A stretch of 64,000 nt of DNA from Bartonella sp. JB63. GTDB taxonomy: Bacteria > Pseudomonadota > Alphaproteobacteria > Rhizobiales > Rhizobiaceae. The stretch is taken from positions 248,001 to 312,000 of the forward strand of contig NZ_CP019788.1 in NCBI RefSeq assembly GCF_002022665.1, in the 5' to 3' direction. A program made the translations under genes and the position numbers. Below are positions 18,370-28,796 of this stretch, piece after piece; within the stretch, counting starts at the first letter, position 1, and each line of letters begins with the position of its first letter. The notes below the pieces were generated by a model. That model was not told the origin of the DNA. It was given only the letters and a program-made list of their open reading frames with translations, and searched no databases.

Positions 18370-20529
18370 TCAAGTTGCAACTGTTGAAGGAAAATTAGTT
18401 TTCATATTTGATAAGGTTATATTTTTTAGCTTTTGTAAGTCTTTGTTGATAGAACGTATAGCATTTAGTGTTGCAGGTGAAAGTATTTGGGGCAATTTAG
18501 GAATAATATACGAATTATTATTGGAAGGATTAATTGGTGATTGATAAGGTAAAATCGAGTTTTTGACACCATAGAGTGGTTGAAGGATTGTATTTTGATG
18601 TGCGTAGAGCATAATATGATGCCATATCATGGCGGGAATAAAACCGCCGAAAGTGCGATTCATGGATGAGAAATCATCATTCCCCATCCATACAGCGCCG
18701 GTGTAATTACCAGTGAAGCCGACAAACCAAGCATCGCGGTAAGCTTGTGATGTTCCAGTTTTCCCAGCAACAAGCGACATAGGCAGGGCTGCGCGTTTAC
18801 CAGATCCTCGTGTTGTAACTCCAACCAGCATTTGATTCATATAAGCAGCTGATTGTTTACTGATAACTTGATATGGTTTGTTACCATTGCGTGTCCAATC
18901 CCATATTACACGATCATCTATTGTGGTAATTCGCGTAAAGCCATGGTGGTTTCCAGCTACGCCTCCATTAGCGAAGACATTGAAACCAATTGCTTGATCC
19001 ATTGGTGTCATATTGGATGTGCCTAAAATCATGGTTTTATGTGATAATATATGAGAATTAATACCCATATTTTTAATCAAATTTCTGATTGGTTGGGTAT
19101 CACGATTAAGATACTGGTAAGTAATATGGACAGGTACTGTGTTGATAGAAAAGGCTAAAGCAGTTGCTAAATCAACATTGCCAATATAACGGCCAGAATT
19201 ATTTCTGGGTGACCAGCCACCCCAATTGATTGGTTTATCAGATACTATAGTTTTGGGAGATAAACCGCGTTCTATTGCAGTTGCATAAACGTATGGTTTG
19301 AATGAAGAACCAGGTTGTCGACCACCTTGTGTTGCTCTATTAAACTGACTTTTTTCATAATCAAGTCCTCCAACGATTGCGCGTACAGCTCCGTTATTAT
19401 CAAGAATAACAGTAGCTGCTTGTGTTACATGGTATTGTGGGCCATATTGGTGTAGATAATATTCAATTGCTTCTTCTGCTACTTGTTGAATATTTGGATC
19501 AAGAGTGGTTTGGACAATCAAGGTATGGCTTGGTAGTTGACTGCTGATTTGACGTATTTCATCAAATGCCCAATCAAGAAAATAATTAGGCTGATTGTTT
19601 TTAACTTTTGTAATGATTTTAGCAGGGTAGCGGTATGCTTTGATAATTTGGCTATCCGTCATAAAACCACTGTTAACAAGATTAGAAAGAACCACATTTG
19701 CGCGTGCTCGTGCAGCAGTTAAATTGCTATGAGGAGCATATTTTGTTGGTGCTTTGAAAAGACCAGCCAATATGGCAGATTCTGCCAAGGATATATTGCG
19801 TATATTTTTGTCAAAATAAAATTTTGATGCTGCTGCAATACCGAAATTATTTCCTCCCATGTATACGCGTTCAAGATAAAGTTGCAAAATTTGTTTTTTT
19901 TTAAGATTTGCTTCCAGCCATAGAGCAAGATAAGCTTCTTTAATTTTACGTGTTATGGTTCTTTCATGTGTTAAAAATAAATTTTTAGCGAGTTGTTGTG
20001 TGAGAGTTGAACCGCCTTGAACGATAATTTTAGCTTGTATATTTTGTGTAATTGCTCGTATGAGACCATAAAAATCAATGCCCCAATGGTGAAAAAAACG
20101 GCGGTCTTCTGTAGCAAGAACTGTTTTGATAAGATAATCGGGCATTTCCTCAACAGGAACAGATAGAGCTGGTAAAGCTCCACGATGTCCAATAGAATTT
20201 CCGTAGCGATCTAGAAAAAGAATTGAAAAGTTCTTGGATGAATACCAATCTTTTTTTGTTAATTCAAAAACAGAAATACCAACAATGGTGAATAAAGTGA
20301 AACCAATCAATCCCAATGTTAATGTTTCATCGAGGATTTCAACAATGCATCGTTTCCATCCTCGTACACGAAAGTGTTGCGAAATAAGAGCTGCTCTATT
20401 CCAGAAACAATTGTGAGAAACACGGATATTGTAAAATGTCGTGTTTAACCATGCATCTAATTCAATAAGTTCAGGGCTAAGGAACGGTTTATTTTGTTGG
20501 ATTTTCTTTTTTTTCAAAAAATCAAACAT
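18370..20529 (-). CDS. Class A penicillin-binding protein (bifunctional transglycosylase/transpeptidase)
   Basis: A 719-residue PBP1-type enzyme that polymerises and cross-links peptidoglycan. A cytoplasmic N-terminus is followed by one membrane helix (about residues 70-92). The GT51 domain shows ATEDRRFFHHWGIDFYGLIRA with the catalytic Glu, then QGGSTLTQQLAKNLFL and RKIKEAYLALWLE. The transpeptidase domain has SSFK with nucleophile Ser408, SIN in AFSINTVPVH, and KTGT in AGKTGTSQAYRDAWF. It is intact. It heads the unit continuing into the DUF1214 and DUF1254 genes and is divergent from feuN. Confidence 0.95.
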   Translation of the reverse strand: MFDFLKKKKIQQNKPFLSPELIELDAWLNTTFYNIRVSHNCFWNRAALISQHFRVRGWKRCIVEILDETLTLGLIGFTLFTIVGISVFELTKKDWYSSKNFSILFLDRYGNSIGHRGALPALSVPVEEMPDYLIKTVLATEDRRFFHHWGIDFYGLIRAITQNIQAKIIVQGGSTLTQQLAKNLFLTHERTITRKIKEAYLALWLEANLKKKQILQLYLERVYMGGNNFGIAAASKFYFDKNIRNISLAESAILAGLFKAPTKYAPHSNLTAARARANVVLSNLVNSGFMTDSQIIKAYRYPAKIITKVKNNQPNYFLDWAFDEIRQISSQLPSHTLIVQTTLDPNIQQVAEEAIEYYLHQYGPQYHVTQAATVILDNNGAVRAIVGGLDYEKSQFNRATQGGRQPGSSFKPYVYATAIERGLSPKTIVSDKPINWGGWSPRNNSGRYIGNVDLATALAFSINTVPVHITYQYLNRDTQPIRNLIKNMGINSHILSHKTMILGTSNMTPMDQAIGFNVFANGGVAGNHHGFTRITTIDDRVIWDWTRNGNKPYQVISKQSAAYMNQMLVGVTTRGSGKRAALPMSLVAGKTGTSQAYRDAWFVGFTGNYTGAVWMGNDDFSSMNRTFGGFIPAMIWHHIMLYAHQNTILQPLYGVKNSILPYQSPINPSNNNSYIIPKLPQILSPATLNAIRSINKDLQKLKNITLSNMKTNFPSTVAT

Positions 20530-20856
20530 AAGAAGCCTATGATAAAGTAACGCAATTAAACAATCTGATATAATTATATGGAGTATAAGAACTTTTTTGC
20601 TATAGGCATGGCAGAAAAAGAATTTATTTTAAATTGCGATAATTCATTCATCTGAAATTTGTGTTCAGTTTTATATATTTTTTTAAGATTGTTTATTTAA
20701 ATTTCACAGGTCTTAAAAAATGAACTTATAATTACTAAAATTTTAATATTATAATGCATATATTACAATTATATTTTTTTGTATAACTTTGACTTGAGAA
20801 GTAAATTAATTCCTTTATTCATTTTCTATTCAGCTAAAATAGCTTATAAGAAATTT
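20530..20856. other. Divergent spacer between the PBP gene and feuN
   Basis: About 330 bp without a gene. It should hold the promoters for both flanking units. I could not assign -35/-10 pairs better than chance in such AT-rich sequence. An upstream in-frame start for feuN exists at 20779, but it would add a long non-signal-like extension. Confidence 0.4.
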
Positions 20857-21093
20857 ATGATGAAAAAAATTTTCTTTTTTGCGATGTTTATAAATCTCAT
20901 AAGTTTGGACTCTATTTTAGCGGTTGATTGTGTTGAAGTAGGAAAAAAAGTCGCTGTCCAACAGGGAGGAACGCTGACACGTTCAACGCCAAGTGTTCAA
21001 AATGACAAAAATATGTGTGTAGTTGTGATTGTTATTCCTGCGCATAACGGAAATAAATTGCGTCGTGTTGAGGTTGTTGCTGCTGCCGACTAA
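20857..21093 (+). CDS. feuN: FeuN-like small periplasmic protein
   Basis: 78 residues from the ATG at 20857 (adjacent ATGs at 20857 and 20860). It starts with a clear signal peptide (MKKIFFFAMFINLISLDS, cleavage likely after ILA) and leaves a mature domain of about 58 residues with a Cys near each end (VDCVEVG and NMCVVVIVI). Position and size match FeuN of Sinorhizobium meliloti, a small periplasmic protein encoded just upstream of feuPQ that restrains that two-component system. The feuP start is 18 bp downstream. The assignment rests mainly on context plus architecture. Confidence 0.65.
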   Translation: MMKKIFFFAMFINLISLDSILAVDCVEVGKKVAVQQGGTLTRSTPSVQNDKNMCVVVIVIPAHNGNKLRRVEVVAAAD

Positions 21094-21111
21094 CTTTTTT
21101 CAGGTATAGTG

Positions 21112-21780
21112 ATGCGTATTTTGATTGTTGAAGATGATCGCGATCTTAATCACCAATTAGCAAAGGCAGTAAAAGATGCGGGGTATGTTTCTGATAGTGC
21201 TTTTAATGGTGAAGATGGCTATTTTTTAGGAAGTACAGAGTCTTATGATGCTGTGATTCTTGATATTGGTTTATCATGCATGGATGGGATTCAAGTTGTT
21301 GAAAAATGGCGTAAAGAGGGATATTCTATGCCTGTTTTAATGTTAACAGCACGTGATCGTTGGTCTGATAAGGTACGTGGTATTGATGCAGGTGCTGATG
21401 ATTATGTCGTTAAGCCATTTCATTTGGAAGAGGTGATGGCTCGATTGCGTGCTTTAATTCGCCGGTCGGCAGGGCATGCAACAAATATGTTATCTTGTGG
21501 GGAGATTTTATTAGATACTAAAACTTCTCGTGTTTTTGTTGATAGGCAGTTAATTAAACTAACATCATATGAGTTTCGGCTTCTTGCTTATCTCATGCAT
21601 CATTGTGATAAAGTAGTTTCAAGAACAGAGCTTATTGAGCACCTTTATGATCAGGATTTTGATAAAGATTCGAATACGATTGAAGTTTTTATAAGGCGGT
21701 TGCGTAAAAAACTTAGTGTTGATTCAATTGAGACTATTCGTGGGCTAGGATATAGAATAAAAATGTCAGGTGATAAATGA
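21112..21780 (+). CDS. feuP: FeuP, OmpR/PhoP-family response regulator
   Basis: A 222-residue regulator. The receiver domain begins MRILIVEDDRDLN and has phosphoacceptor Asp51 in AVILDIGLS and the conserved Lys in YVVKPFH. The C-terminal winged-helix domain contains LTSYEFRLLAYLM and NTIEVFIRRLRKKL. I used the ATG at 21112, although a GTG directly before it (21109) is equally placed. feuQ begins inside the stop codon (ATGA overlap). In S. meliloti FeuPQ responds to envelope or osmotic conditions; the exact signal here is unknown. Confidence 0.88.
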   Translation: MRILIVEDDRDLNHQLAKAVKDAGYVSDSAFNGEDGYFLGSTESYDAVILDIGLSCMDGIQVVEKWRKEGYSMPVLMLTARDRWSDKVRGIDAGADDYVVKPFHLEEVMARLRALIRRSAGHATNMLSCGEILLDTKTSRVFVDRQLIKLTSYEFRLLAYLMHHCDKVVSRTELIEHLYDQDFDKDSNTIEVFIRRLRKKLSVDSIETIRGLGYRIKMSGDK

Positions 21781-23186
21781 GAGCTTTGAAGAATAGTAAC
21801 CGGTTGAAACGGTTATTTTTTTTCATTGGAAAATCACTCAGTCTACGTGTTATGATTTTATCAACATTGTGGGCTATTATTTCACTTTCATCTATTTCAG
21901 CAGTCAGTATTTTATTCTATCAGCGTTCAAGTGAACAAAGCTTAGAACGTATTCTTTCTTCTCAGCTTTATAGTCTCATTTCAGCTGTAACTGTTACATC
22001 TGAGGGATATTTGAAAGGAAAGCCTGAATTTGGTGATATTCGTTATTCAGATCCAACATCTGGATGGTATTGGGAGGTATTCTCTGTATCTCCAGACCTA
22101 CATGGAAGATTGGCATCACAGTCATTGGGGACTAAGAAAATTTTTTCACCGAGTGATGCTGAGGTTCCTTTCAATAGCGAATTTTTTCGTTCTTATCGAA
22201 TAAAAGGGGTAGATGGACAAAACCTAAAAGTTATTGAAAGTGATGTTGTTCTTGATAATCAGAATCGTATTGCTCGTTTTCGCCTTATTGGAAATATTGA
22301 TGAAGTATACGTACAGGTAAAAGAATTCGAACAAACTTTACAAATTTTTTTGTGGAGTCTCGGTATTGGCAGTGTTTTCATCAATTTAACTATTATTTTT
22401 TTTAGTTTCCAACCATTAAAACGAATTCGACAAACATTGAATGATATTCGTGCGGGAAGAACTGATTATGTGAGTACCGATTTATTGAGTGAAGTGATGC
22501 CATTGGCACAAGAGATGAATGCTCTTATTGATAATAATCAACGTATTATTGAACGATTTCGAACTCAGGTTGGTAATCTTGCCCATTCATTGAAGACACC
22601 TTTATCAGTTATTATTAATGAAGTCGATAATATGACAGGAGAACAAGCCATTTTATTGCGTGAGCAAGCTGGAATAATGCGCTCCCAAATAAATCATTAT
22701 TTACGGCGTGCTCGGATAGCAGCACAACGCGATAGCGTTGTTTATCACACCCCTGTTAGGAAAACACTTGATCGTTTGGTTCGAGTTATGAGAAAGCTCA
22801 ATCCTGATAAGGATATTCAATTTACCATAGATGTTGATGATATTATTTTTTCCGGTGAAAGGGAAGATTTAGAGGAAATTGTAGGTAATTTGATTGAGAA
22901 TGCTGTTCAATGGTCACGTACTAAAATTTTAATCTGTTGTTCTTTAGAAAAAAGTTTTGAAAAAACAGGGTTCTTTAATATCGTTATTGAAGATGATGGT
23001 CCTGGTTTGACAGAAGAGAAAATTGATGAAGCTTTAAAAAGAGGTCGACGGTTTGATGAAAGTAAGCCAGGGACAGGATTAGGATTAGCAATTGTTTCAG
23101 ATATGGTTAGTGAATATGATGGAAAACTTTCTTTGTCGCGTTCCAAGTTAGGTGGATTATATACAAAAGTTGTATTACCAAGCTGA
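21777..23186 (+). CDS. feuQ: FeuQ, sensor histidine kinase
   Basis: A 469-residue membrane sensor, partner of FeuP. Two membrane helices (about residues 22-44 and 190-212) enclose a periplasmic sensor domain of about 145 residues. A HAMP-like region is followed by the dimerisation helix with GNLAHSLKTPLSVII (His270), then the ATPase domain with N-box VGNLIENAVQWS, G1-box EDDGPGLTEE and G2-box GTGLGLAIVSDM. The layout is PhoQ-like. The feuN gene two positions upstream probably encodes its periplasmic inhibitor. Confidence 0.88.
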   Translation: MRALKNSNRLKRLFFFIGKSLSLRVMILSTLWAIISLSSISAVSILFYQRSSEQSLERILSSQLYSLISAVTVTSEGYLKGKPEFGDIRYSDPTSGWYWEVFSVSPDLHGRLASQSLGTKKIFSPSDAEVPFNSEFFRSYRIKGVDGQNLKVIESDVVLDNQNRIARFRLIGNIDEVYVQVKEFEQTLQIFLWSLGIGSVFINLTIIFFSFQPLKRIRQTLNDIRAGRTDYVSTDLLSEVMPLAQEMNALIDNNQRIIERFRTQVGNLAHSLKTPLSVIINEVDNMTGEQAILLREQAGIMRSQINHYLRRARIAAQRDSVVYHTPVRKTLDRLVRVMRKLNPDKDIQFTIDVDDIIFSGEREDLEEIVGNLIENAVQWSRTKILICCSLEKSFEKTGFFNIVIEDDGPGLTEEKIDEALKRGRRFDESKPGTGLGLAIVSDMVSEYDGKLSLSRSKLGGLYTKVVLPS

Positions 23187-23324
23187 TAAATATATTTTCT
23201 CTTTTTTAGTGCATATATCAAAGATGATATCTGTGATCAATAAAGTGATATCTTACGTAAAACTTAGGGTATAAGAGCAAAGAATTTTGTAGCTAAAGAG
23301 TCGCATTTGTATGTGAGGATATAA

Positions 23325-24008
23325 ATGAAAATTTTTTCTTTGAGTATTGATCAAATCCAAAACTGTGAAAATGAAGCTGATTTTAAGCATAATACTTTTG
23401 ACAAAAAAAGTATACGAGGGCTTTGTAAACATTTTAAAAGTTTTTTTGCACTTACAGTTTTTTGTCTTTTATTTATTTTCTTTGTAACATGCAGTGTTTA
23501 TAGTCTGACTGGTAATCCAGGAGTCAAGAGTTATTTTTTTAGTGAATTGATGGGACGGGACCCCAAGACGTTAAATGGTCATGAAAGACTTGTCCGTTTA
23601 CAAGCGCTTTTTTTTCGTATGCCTCATGATGGGAAGATAGCAGATGCATTGGCAGTAGGTTATCTTGAAGAAGGTCGTTTTCAGGAGGCTGTGAATACCT
23701 ATTTAGATGCACTTCAATTGAATGGAGAAACAGCTCCGAGGTTGGTAGGGTATGGTCTAGCATTAGTTGGTTACGAAGGAGGAATGATTACGCAAGAAGC
23801 GCAGGATGTTTTTCAAAAAGCAGTCAATTTAGCACCAAATGATTTTTATCCTCATTTACTTTTAGCGAATGCTTTTCATCAAGCAGGTCAATCTTCTCAA
23901 GCAGTTCAGCTTTTACAAAATTTCCTTAGTAAAAGGCCTAAGGATATTAAAGGAAGATCGCGTGTTGAAGAAATGATTATTCAGTTACTTGATGTCTTTA
24001 AAGAGTAA
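23325..24008 (+). CDS. ccmI: Cytochrome c maturation protein CcmI (CycH), short form
   Basis: A 227-residue protein with one membrane helix (about residues 39-61) and a periplasmic TPR region (roughly 100-205: ADALAVGYLEEGRFQEAVNTYL, then APNDFYPHLLLANAFHQAGQ). CcmI binds apocytochrome c and delivers it to the CcmFH ligase. Alphaproteobacterial CcmI usually has a second N-terminal helix, a coiled linker and well over 300 residues, so this copy is reduced. The start at 23325 has a GAGG site nearby. It leads the ccmI-E-F-H series, which makes the call secure despite weak sequence identity. Confidence 0.8.
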   Translation: MKIFSLSIDQIQNCENEADFKHNTFDKKSIRGLCKHFKSFFALTVFCLLFIFFVTCSVYSLTGNPGVKSYFFSELMGRDPKTLNGHERLVRLQALFFRMPHDGKIADALAVGYLEEGRFQEAVNTYLDALQLNGETAPRLVGYGLALVGYEGGMITQEAQDVFQKAVNLAPNDFYPHLLLANAFHQAGQSSQAVQLLQNFLSKRPKDIKGRSRVEEMIIQLLDVFKE

Positions 24009-24181
24009 GATTTCGACTGATTTATAGTTGCATAATCAGATGAGTTTATTCAGACATGATAAAAATACGTATAATAAGTTTTACTTAAATAAAAGAATAT
24101 GCAAAGCTATTTCAATAAAAAATAAGGCATATATACAACTATACAACACGGATTGATGAAAAAATTTTTCATGAGTAGGCT

Positions 24182-24679
24182 ATGAACAGTCCACCTTTAA
24201 ACGATTTTTCTTCACTTGAGCTTGTTTTGAAGAAGCGAAAAAAAAACCGACTGCTCATGATTTTATTATGTCTTTTTGTTATTGCAGTTGCGACTGGTTT
24301 GGTACTGTATGCGATTCGTGATACAGTAAATTTTTTTCGAATGCCATCTGAAATTACAAGGGAAGATATTTTAACAGGTCGTCCTTTACGTTTAGGTGGT
24401 TTTGTTGAAAAAGGAACTGTTGAATACAGTGGGAATATGCAAGTTAGCTTTTTTGTGACTGATAGTATAAAACATAAAAAAGTTGTTTTTACTGGCATAT
24501 TACCTGATCTTTTTCGTGAAGGACAAGGTGTTATTGTAGAAGGATATTTCAATAAACAAAGACTTTTTATAGGCACGCGTATTTTGGCAAAACATGATGA
24601 AACTTATATGTCTAAAGAAATGGCTGATCGCATGAACAAGTGTCAGAATATGAAAAGGCAATTCGATTGTGCTAGTTGA
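24182..24679 (+). CDS. ccmE: Heme chaperone CcmE (CycJ)
   Basis: A 165-residue periplasmic heme carrier that binds heme covalently and passes it to CcmF. One N-terminal membrane helix (about residues 22-42) is followed by the OB-fold domain ([36 protein letters not shown]). The heme-attachment His138 lies in [13 protein letters not shown]. Length is normal for the family. The 3' end overlaps ccmF by 11 bp. Confidence 0.95.
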   Translation: MNSPPLNDFSSLELVLKKRKKNRLLMILLCLFVIAVATGLVLYAIRDTVNFFRMPSEITREDILTGRPLRLGGFVEKGTVEYSGNMQVSFFVTDSIKHKKVVFTGILPDLFREGQGVIVEGYFNKQRLFIGTRILAKHDETYMSKEMADRMNKCQNMKRQFDCAS

Positions 24680-26654
24680 ATTAGGTCATCTTTTTTTAGC
24701 TGCAGCATTTGCAGTTAGTTTGTTGCAGGCGTTCTTACCAACTTTTGGTGTTTTACGGGAAAAGCGTTTATTCATGCAATTAGCGGTGCCATTAGCATAT
24801 ATCACTTTTATATTACTACTCTTATCTTTTTTGGTTATTGTTTATGCTTATATTGTATCTGATTTTTCTGTTCTTAATGTTGTTGAGAATTCTCATTCAG
24901 AAAAACCAATGCTTTATAAGATCGTTGGTGTGTGGGGTAACCATGAAGGATCAATGTTGTTATGGGTTTTGTTTTTAGCTTTTTTTAGTATATTGATTTC
25001 ATTATTTTCTCGACAATTACCAGAACAGTTTAAAGCATTAGTTTTAAGTTGCCAAAGTTGGATCATAAGTGCTTTTCTTTTGTTTATTCTTTTTATGTCT
25101 AATCCATTTAGACGTGTTAATTCACCGGTATTACAGGGAAATGATCTTAATCCTGTTTTACAGGATATTTCTTTAGTAATTCATCCTCCACTTCTTTATT
25201 TGGGCTATGTTGGTTTTTCAGTCTGTTTTTCTTTTGCAATAGCTACATTGATTATAGGATATGTCGATAAGGTTTGGGCATATTGGGTACGACCATGGAT
25301 TTTGCTTGCATGGATTTTTTTGACAGTTGGCATCATGGTTGGGTCTTATTGGGCTTATTATGAATTAGGTTGGGGTGGTTATTGGTTTTGGGATCCAGTT
25401 GAAAATGTTTCATTAATACCTTGGCTTTCAGGAACTGCCCTTTTACATTCAGTAATTGTTTTTGAAAAAAGAAATTTATTGAAAAGTTGGACCTTATTTT
25501 TAGCTATTCTCACCTTTTCTCTTTCTCTTATGGGAACTTTTCTCGTTCGTTCGGGTATTTTAATGTCTGTTCATAGTTTTGTTGTTGATCCAGCACGTGG
25601 GAAAGCAATTCTTGCTATTTTGTTTTTTTTTACGGGAGGAGCTCTTCTTCTTTTTGCTATACGTATGCCTATTTTGAAAACAGGGATATTTTTTCATCCA
25701 ATTTCGCGTGAAGGTTTTATTATTTTAAATAATTTGTTTCTCACAACAGCAACAGCAACAGTTTTAATTGGTACACTCTACCCTTATTTTTTTGAGGTAT
25801 TAATAGGACAAAAAATCTCTGTAGGTGCTGTGTTTTTTAATCTTACATTTGGACCTTTAATGATTATACTCTTGTTATTTGTTCCATTTGGACCAATGAT
25901 AGCTTGGAAACATGGCGATTTTTTTGCAGTTTTCGAGCGATTGTGCTGTGTATTTGCATTAGCTTGTGTGGCGTGTTTTATAACATTTTATGTAGATTCT
26001 TTACGTGATATTTTTGCAGCTTTAGGCGTTGGACTCGCAGTTTTTGTTTTTTTGGGTGGTTTAGCTGATCTTTGGTGCAAGAGTGGCTATCACAAGGTTC
26101 CTTTTTTGGTGCGGGCTAAGAAATTTTTTAGGTTACCATTGTCTGTTTTTGGTGCTGCGTTGGCACATATGGGATTAGGAGTTACGTTATTTGGTATTAT
26201 CTGTGTTGCAACCTTTGGGCAAGAACGTATTTTAATTATGCAAATAGGGGATACGGTTACGATAGCTGGTAAGACTATTTGTTTTGATGAAGTTCGTAAT
26301 ATTGCGGGCTCGAATTACTCTGCAATGCAATTTAATTTTAAAATATATGAGAAAAAAAATTTGATAAGTAATATGATAGCATCGAAGCGTTTTTATTCAA
26401 GTCAAAATATATCAACAACGGAAGTTGGTATTCAAAGTCACGGTTTTTCCCAATTCTATATTGCTCCTGGTCGTATAAATGATCAAGGACTTTTTGTGCA
26501 TATATGGTGGAAGCCTTATGTGATATGTATTTGGTTTGGTGCGTTCATGATGGCAGTAGGGGGTGGCTTTTCTCTTTTAAGTCGTTGGGTCCGTGTAAGT
26601 TGGTTGCGGTGGATAACTTTTGGTGTTAAACATATTGTAAAAGGATCAAGATGA
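24669..26654 (+). CDS. ccmF: Heme lyase subunit CcmF (CycK)
   Basis: A 661-residue polytopic membrane protein that reduces and ligates heme to apocytochrome c together with CcmH and CcmI. The tryptophan-rich heme-handling motif [15 protein letters not shown] is intact, and conserved histidine contexts are seen at [21 protein letters not shown] and [13 protein letters not shown]. Translation starts with GTG at 24669, inside the end of ccmE, and the stop overlaps the ccmH ATG. Length matches the family (about 650 residues). Confidence 0.96.
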   Translation: MLVELGHLFLAAAFAVSLLQAFLPTFGVLREKRLFMQLAVPLAYITFILLLLSFLVIVYAYIVSDFSVLNVVENSHSEKPMLYKIVGVWGNHEGSMLLWVLFLAFFSILISLFSRQLPEQFKALVLSCQSWIISAFLLFILFMSNPFRRVNSPVLQGNDLNPVLQDISLVIHPPLLYLGYVGFSVCFSFAIATLIIGYVDKVWAYWVRPWILLAWIFLTVGIMVGSYWAYYELGWGGYWFWDPVENVSLIPWLSGTALLHSVIVFEKRNLLKSWTLFLAILTFSLSLMGTFLVRSGILMSVHSFVVDPARGKAILAILFFFTGGALLLFAIRMPILKTGIFFHPISREGFIILNNLFLTTATATVLIGTLYPYFFEVLIGQKISVGAVFFNLTFGPLMIILLLFVPFGPMIAWKHGDFFAVFERLCCVFALACVACFITFYVDSLRDIFAALGVGLAVFVFLGGLADLWCKSGYHKVPFLVRAKKFFRLPLSVFGAALAHMGLGVTLFGIICVATFGQERILIMQIGDTVTIAGKTICFDEVRNIAGSNYSAMQFNFKIYEKKNLISNMIASKRFYSSQNISTTEVGIQSHGFSQFYIAPGRINDQGLFVHIWWKPYVICIWFGAFMMAVGGGFSLLSRWVRVSWLRWITFGVKHIVKGSR

Positions 26655-27079
26655 GGAAGCTTTTTTTTTGGACTTTTACATTTTTTGTTTTCATTTTTTC
26701 TATGCAATTGGTGAGAGCAGTAGAGCCAGATGAGATTTTAACGAATCCAGCACTCGAAGCGCGTGCTCGTTATATTTCATCATATTTGCGTTGTTTAGTT
26801 TGTCAAAATCAATCAATTGATGATTCAAATGCCTCATCAGCGGGTGATTTACGCCTTTTGGTTCGTGAACGCTTGAAAGCAGGGGATAACGATCAGCAGG
26901 TTATTAATTTTCTTGTTGAGCGGTATGGTGAATTTATTTTACTAACGCCGCCATTTAATAAAACAACTTGGCTTTTATGGTTATCACCTCTGATAGTAAT
27001 TATTATTGGTGTAAGTTTCATTTTATTTCGACTAAGGTGGTTAAGCAGAAAGGGATTCATCACTTTTGATTCTAATTAA
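26651..27079 (+). CDS. ccmH: Cytochrome c maturation protein CcmH (CycL)
   Basis: A 142-residue thioredoxin-like reductant of the apocytochrome CXXCH site. A signal peptide (about residues 1-23) precedes the family motif [16 protein letters not shown], with the redox pair Cys48/Cys51. A C-terminal membrane helix (about 107-128) anchors it. The ATG at 26651 overlaps the ccmF stop, so the genes are coupled. The remaining ccm genes (A-D, G) are not in this window. Confidence 0.95.
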   Translation: MRKLFFWTFTFFVFIFSMQLVRAVEPDEILTNPALEARARYISSYLRCLVCQNQSIDDSNASSAGDLRLLVRERLKAGDNDQQVINFLVERYGEFILLTPPFNKTTWLLWLSPLIVIIIGVSFILFRLRWLSRKGFITFDSN

Positions 27080-27275
27080 TAGAAGTTGTTCATAATATTG
27101 TTGAAATTAAAATAAATATTGTATGGAGAAAAGAAGAGAAAGGAATTTAAACTGATAGTTTAGATTTATCATTGACTTTACAAAACTTTAATAATTTAGA
27201 CAGAAAACGGTAATATTTACTGTTTTATTGTTAATTTCAATGTGGGTAAAAATATTACTGAGTAGGAGCATAAAA

Positions 27276-28781
27276 ATGGTCAAATCAAATTTTCGTACGA
27301 TGTTAACAGCAGTAAGTTGTTTTGTATTTTTAGCAAGTACGATATTTTTTAATAGATCAAGCTTTTGGGTAACAACTACCTATGCAAGTCCTGTATTTGT
27401 TCCTTCAGTACAACAGCAAGGGTTTGCAGATGTTGTATCTAAAGTAAAACCAGCTGTTGTTTCAGTGCAAGTGAAGAGTAATGCTAAGAAAGAAGAAAAG
27501 TTCTTTAGTAATTTTTTTAGTGGTCCAGGGATTGATCAGTTGCCAGATCAACATCCTTTGAAAAGATTTTTTAAAGATTTTTATGATCATGCTTTCCCTA
27601 ATAATAAGTCTTTAAATCGTCCACGTAAATTTCGTCCTATAGCCTTTGGATCTGGTTTTTTTATCTCCTCTGATGGTTATATTGTTACCAATCATCATGT
27701 AATTGCTGACGGAACGAGCTATTCTATCATTCTTGATGACGGTACAGAACTTGAGGCAAAACTTATTGGAGCGGATCCCCGAACTGATCTTGCGGTATTA
27801 AAAGTAAGCGATAAACGAAAGTTTCCATATGTTGATTTTGCAGATGATTCGACAATTCATGTTGGTGATTGGGTTGTTGCTGTTGGAAATCCATTTGGCC
27901 TTGGTGGGACTGTAACAGCAGGTATTGTTTCTGCGCGTGGGCGTGATATTGGCGCTGGTGTTTATGATGATTTTATTCAGATTGATGCTGCTGTTAATCG
28001 TGGTAATTCTGGTGGTCCGACTTTTAATCTTAATGGACAGGTTGTTGGAATTAATACAGCAATTTTTTCTCCCTCTGGTGGGAATGTTGGGATTGCTTTT
28101 GCTATTCCTTCAGCAACAGCGAAACAGGTTGTGAAACAACTTATGGAAAAAGGTTCTGTTCGGCGGGGTTGGATAGGTGTTCAAATTCAGCCTGTAACAA
28201 AAGAAATTTCTGATTCAATTGGTCTAAAAGAAGCTAAAGGTGCTTTAATTACTGATCCGCTCAAAGGGCCAGCAGCAAAGGCGGGTATTAAAGCAGGTGA
28301 TGTAATTATTGCGGTCAATGGCGAAAAAATTAATGATGCACGTGATCTAGCAAAGCGTATTGCAAATACTACACCTGGAGAAACTGTTACTTTAGGAATC
28401 TGGAGATCTGGTAAAGAAGAAAATATCAAGGTTAAGCTTGATACAATGCCAGCAAATGAAGGGAAAGGAGAGACATCAAAATATTCAAACGAACACGGTA
28501 ATTTGGATGAAACATTAGAAGATTACGGTTTGATTGTAGCTCCTTCTGATGATGGTGTAGGATTGGTTGTAACTGACGTCGACTCGGATGCAGATGCAGC
28601 TGATAGAGGTATACGCCCTGGCGATGTTATCGTAACAGTTAATAATAGATCTGTCAAAAAGGCGTCTGATATTATTGATGCAATCAAGGATGCAAAAAAA
28701 CTAGGACGAAATGCGATATTATTGCAAGTGCGTACGAATGATCAGAATCGTTTTATTGCCCTTCCAATTTTAAAAAAATAA
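27276..28781 (+). CDS. degP: Periplasmic serine protease DegP/HtrA
   Basis: A 501-residue protease-chaperone with an N-terminal export signal (about residues 8-32). The trypsin-like domain shows the triad His141 in TNHHVIADG, Asp171 in RTDLAVLK and Ser245 in NRGNSGGPTF. Two PDZ domains follow (about residues 290-385, GALITDPLKGPAAKAGIKAGDVI; and 415-500, VTDVDSDADAADRGIRPGDVI). I chose the ATG at 27276, downstream of TAGGAG, over an in-frame start at 27228. It follows the ccm genes and precedes a two-component pair, a conserved rhizobial order. Confidence 0.95.
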   Translation: MVKSNFRTMLTAVSCFVFLASTIFFNRSSFWVTTTYASPVFVPSVQQQGFADVVSKVKPAVVSVQVKSNAKKEEKFFSNFFSGPGIDQLPDQHPLKRFFKDFYDHAFPNNKSLNRPRKFRPIAFGSGFFISSDGYIVTNHHVIADGTSYSIILDDGTELEAKLIGADPRTDLAVLKVSDKRKFPYVDFADDSTIHVGDWVVAVGNPFGLGGTVTAGIVSARGRDIGAGVYDDFIQIDAAVNRGNSGGPTFNLNGQVVGINTAIFSPSGGNVGIAFAIPSATAKQVVKQLMEKGSVRRGWIGVQIQPVTKEISDSIGLKEAKGALITDPLKGPAAKAGIKAGDVIIAVNGEKINDARDLAKRIANTTPGETVTLGIWRSGKEENIKVKLDTMPANEGKGETSKYSNEHGNLDETLEDYGLIVAPSDDGVGLVVTDVDSDADAADRGIRPGDVIVTVNNRSVKKASDIIDAIKDAKKLGRNAILLQVRTNDQNRFIALPILKK

Positions 28782-28796
28782 CATTTATGAGAGGTA

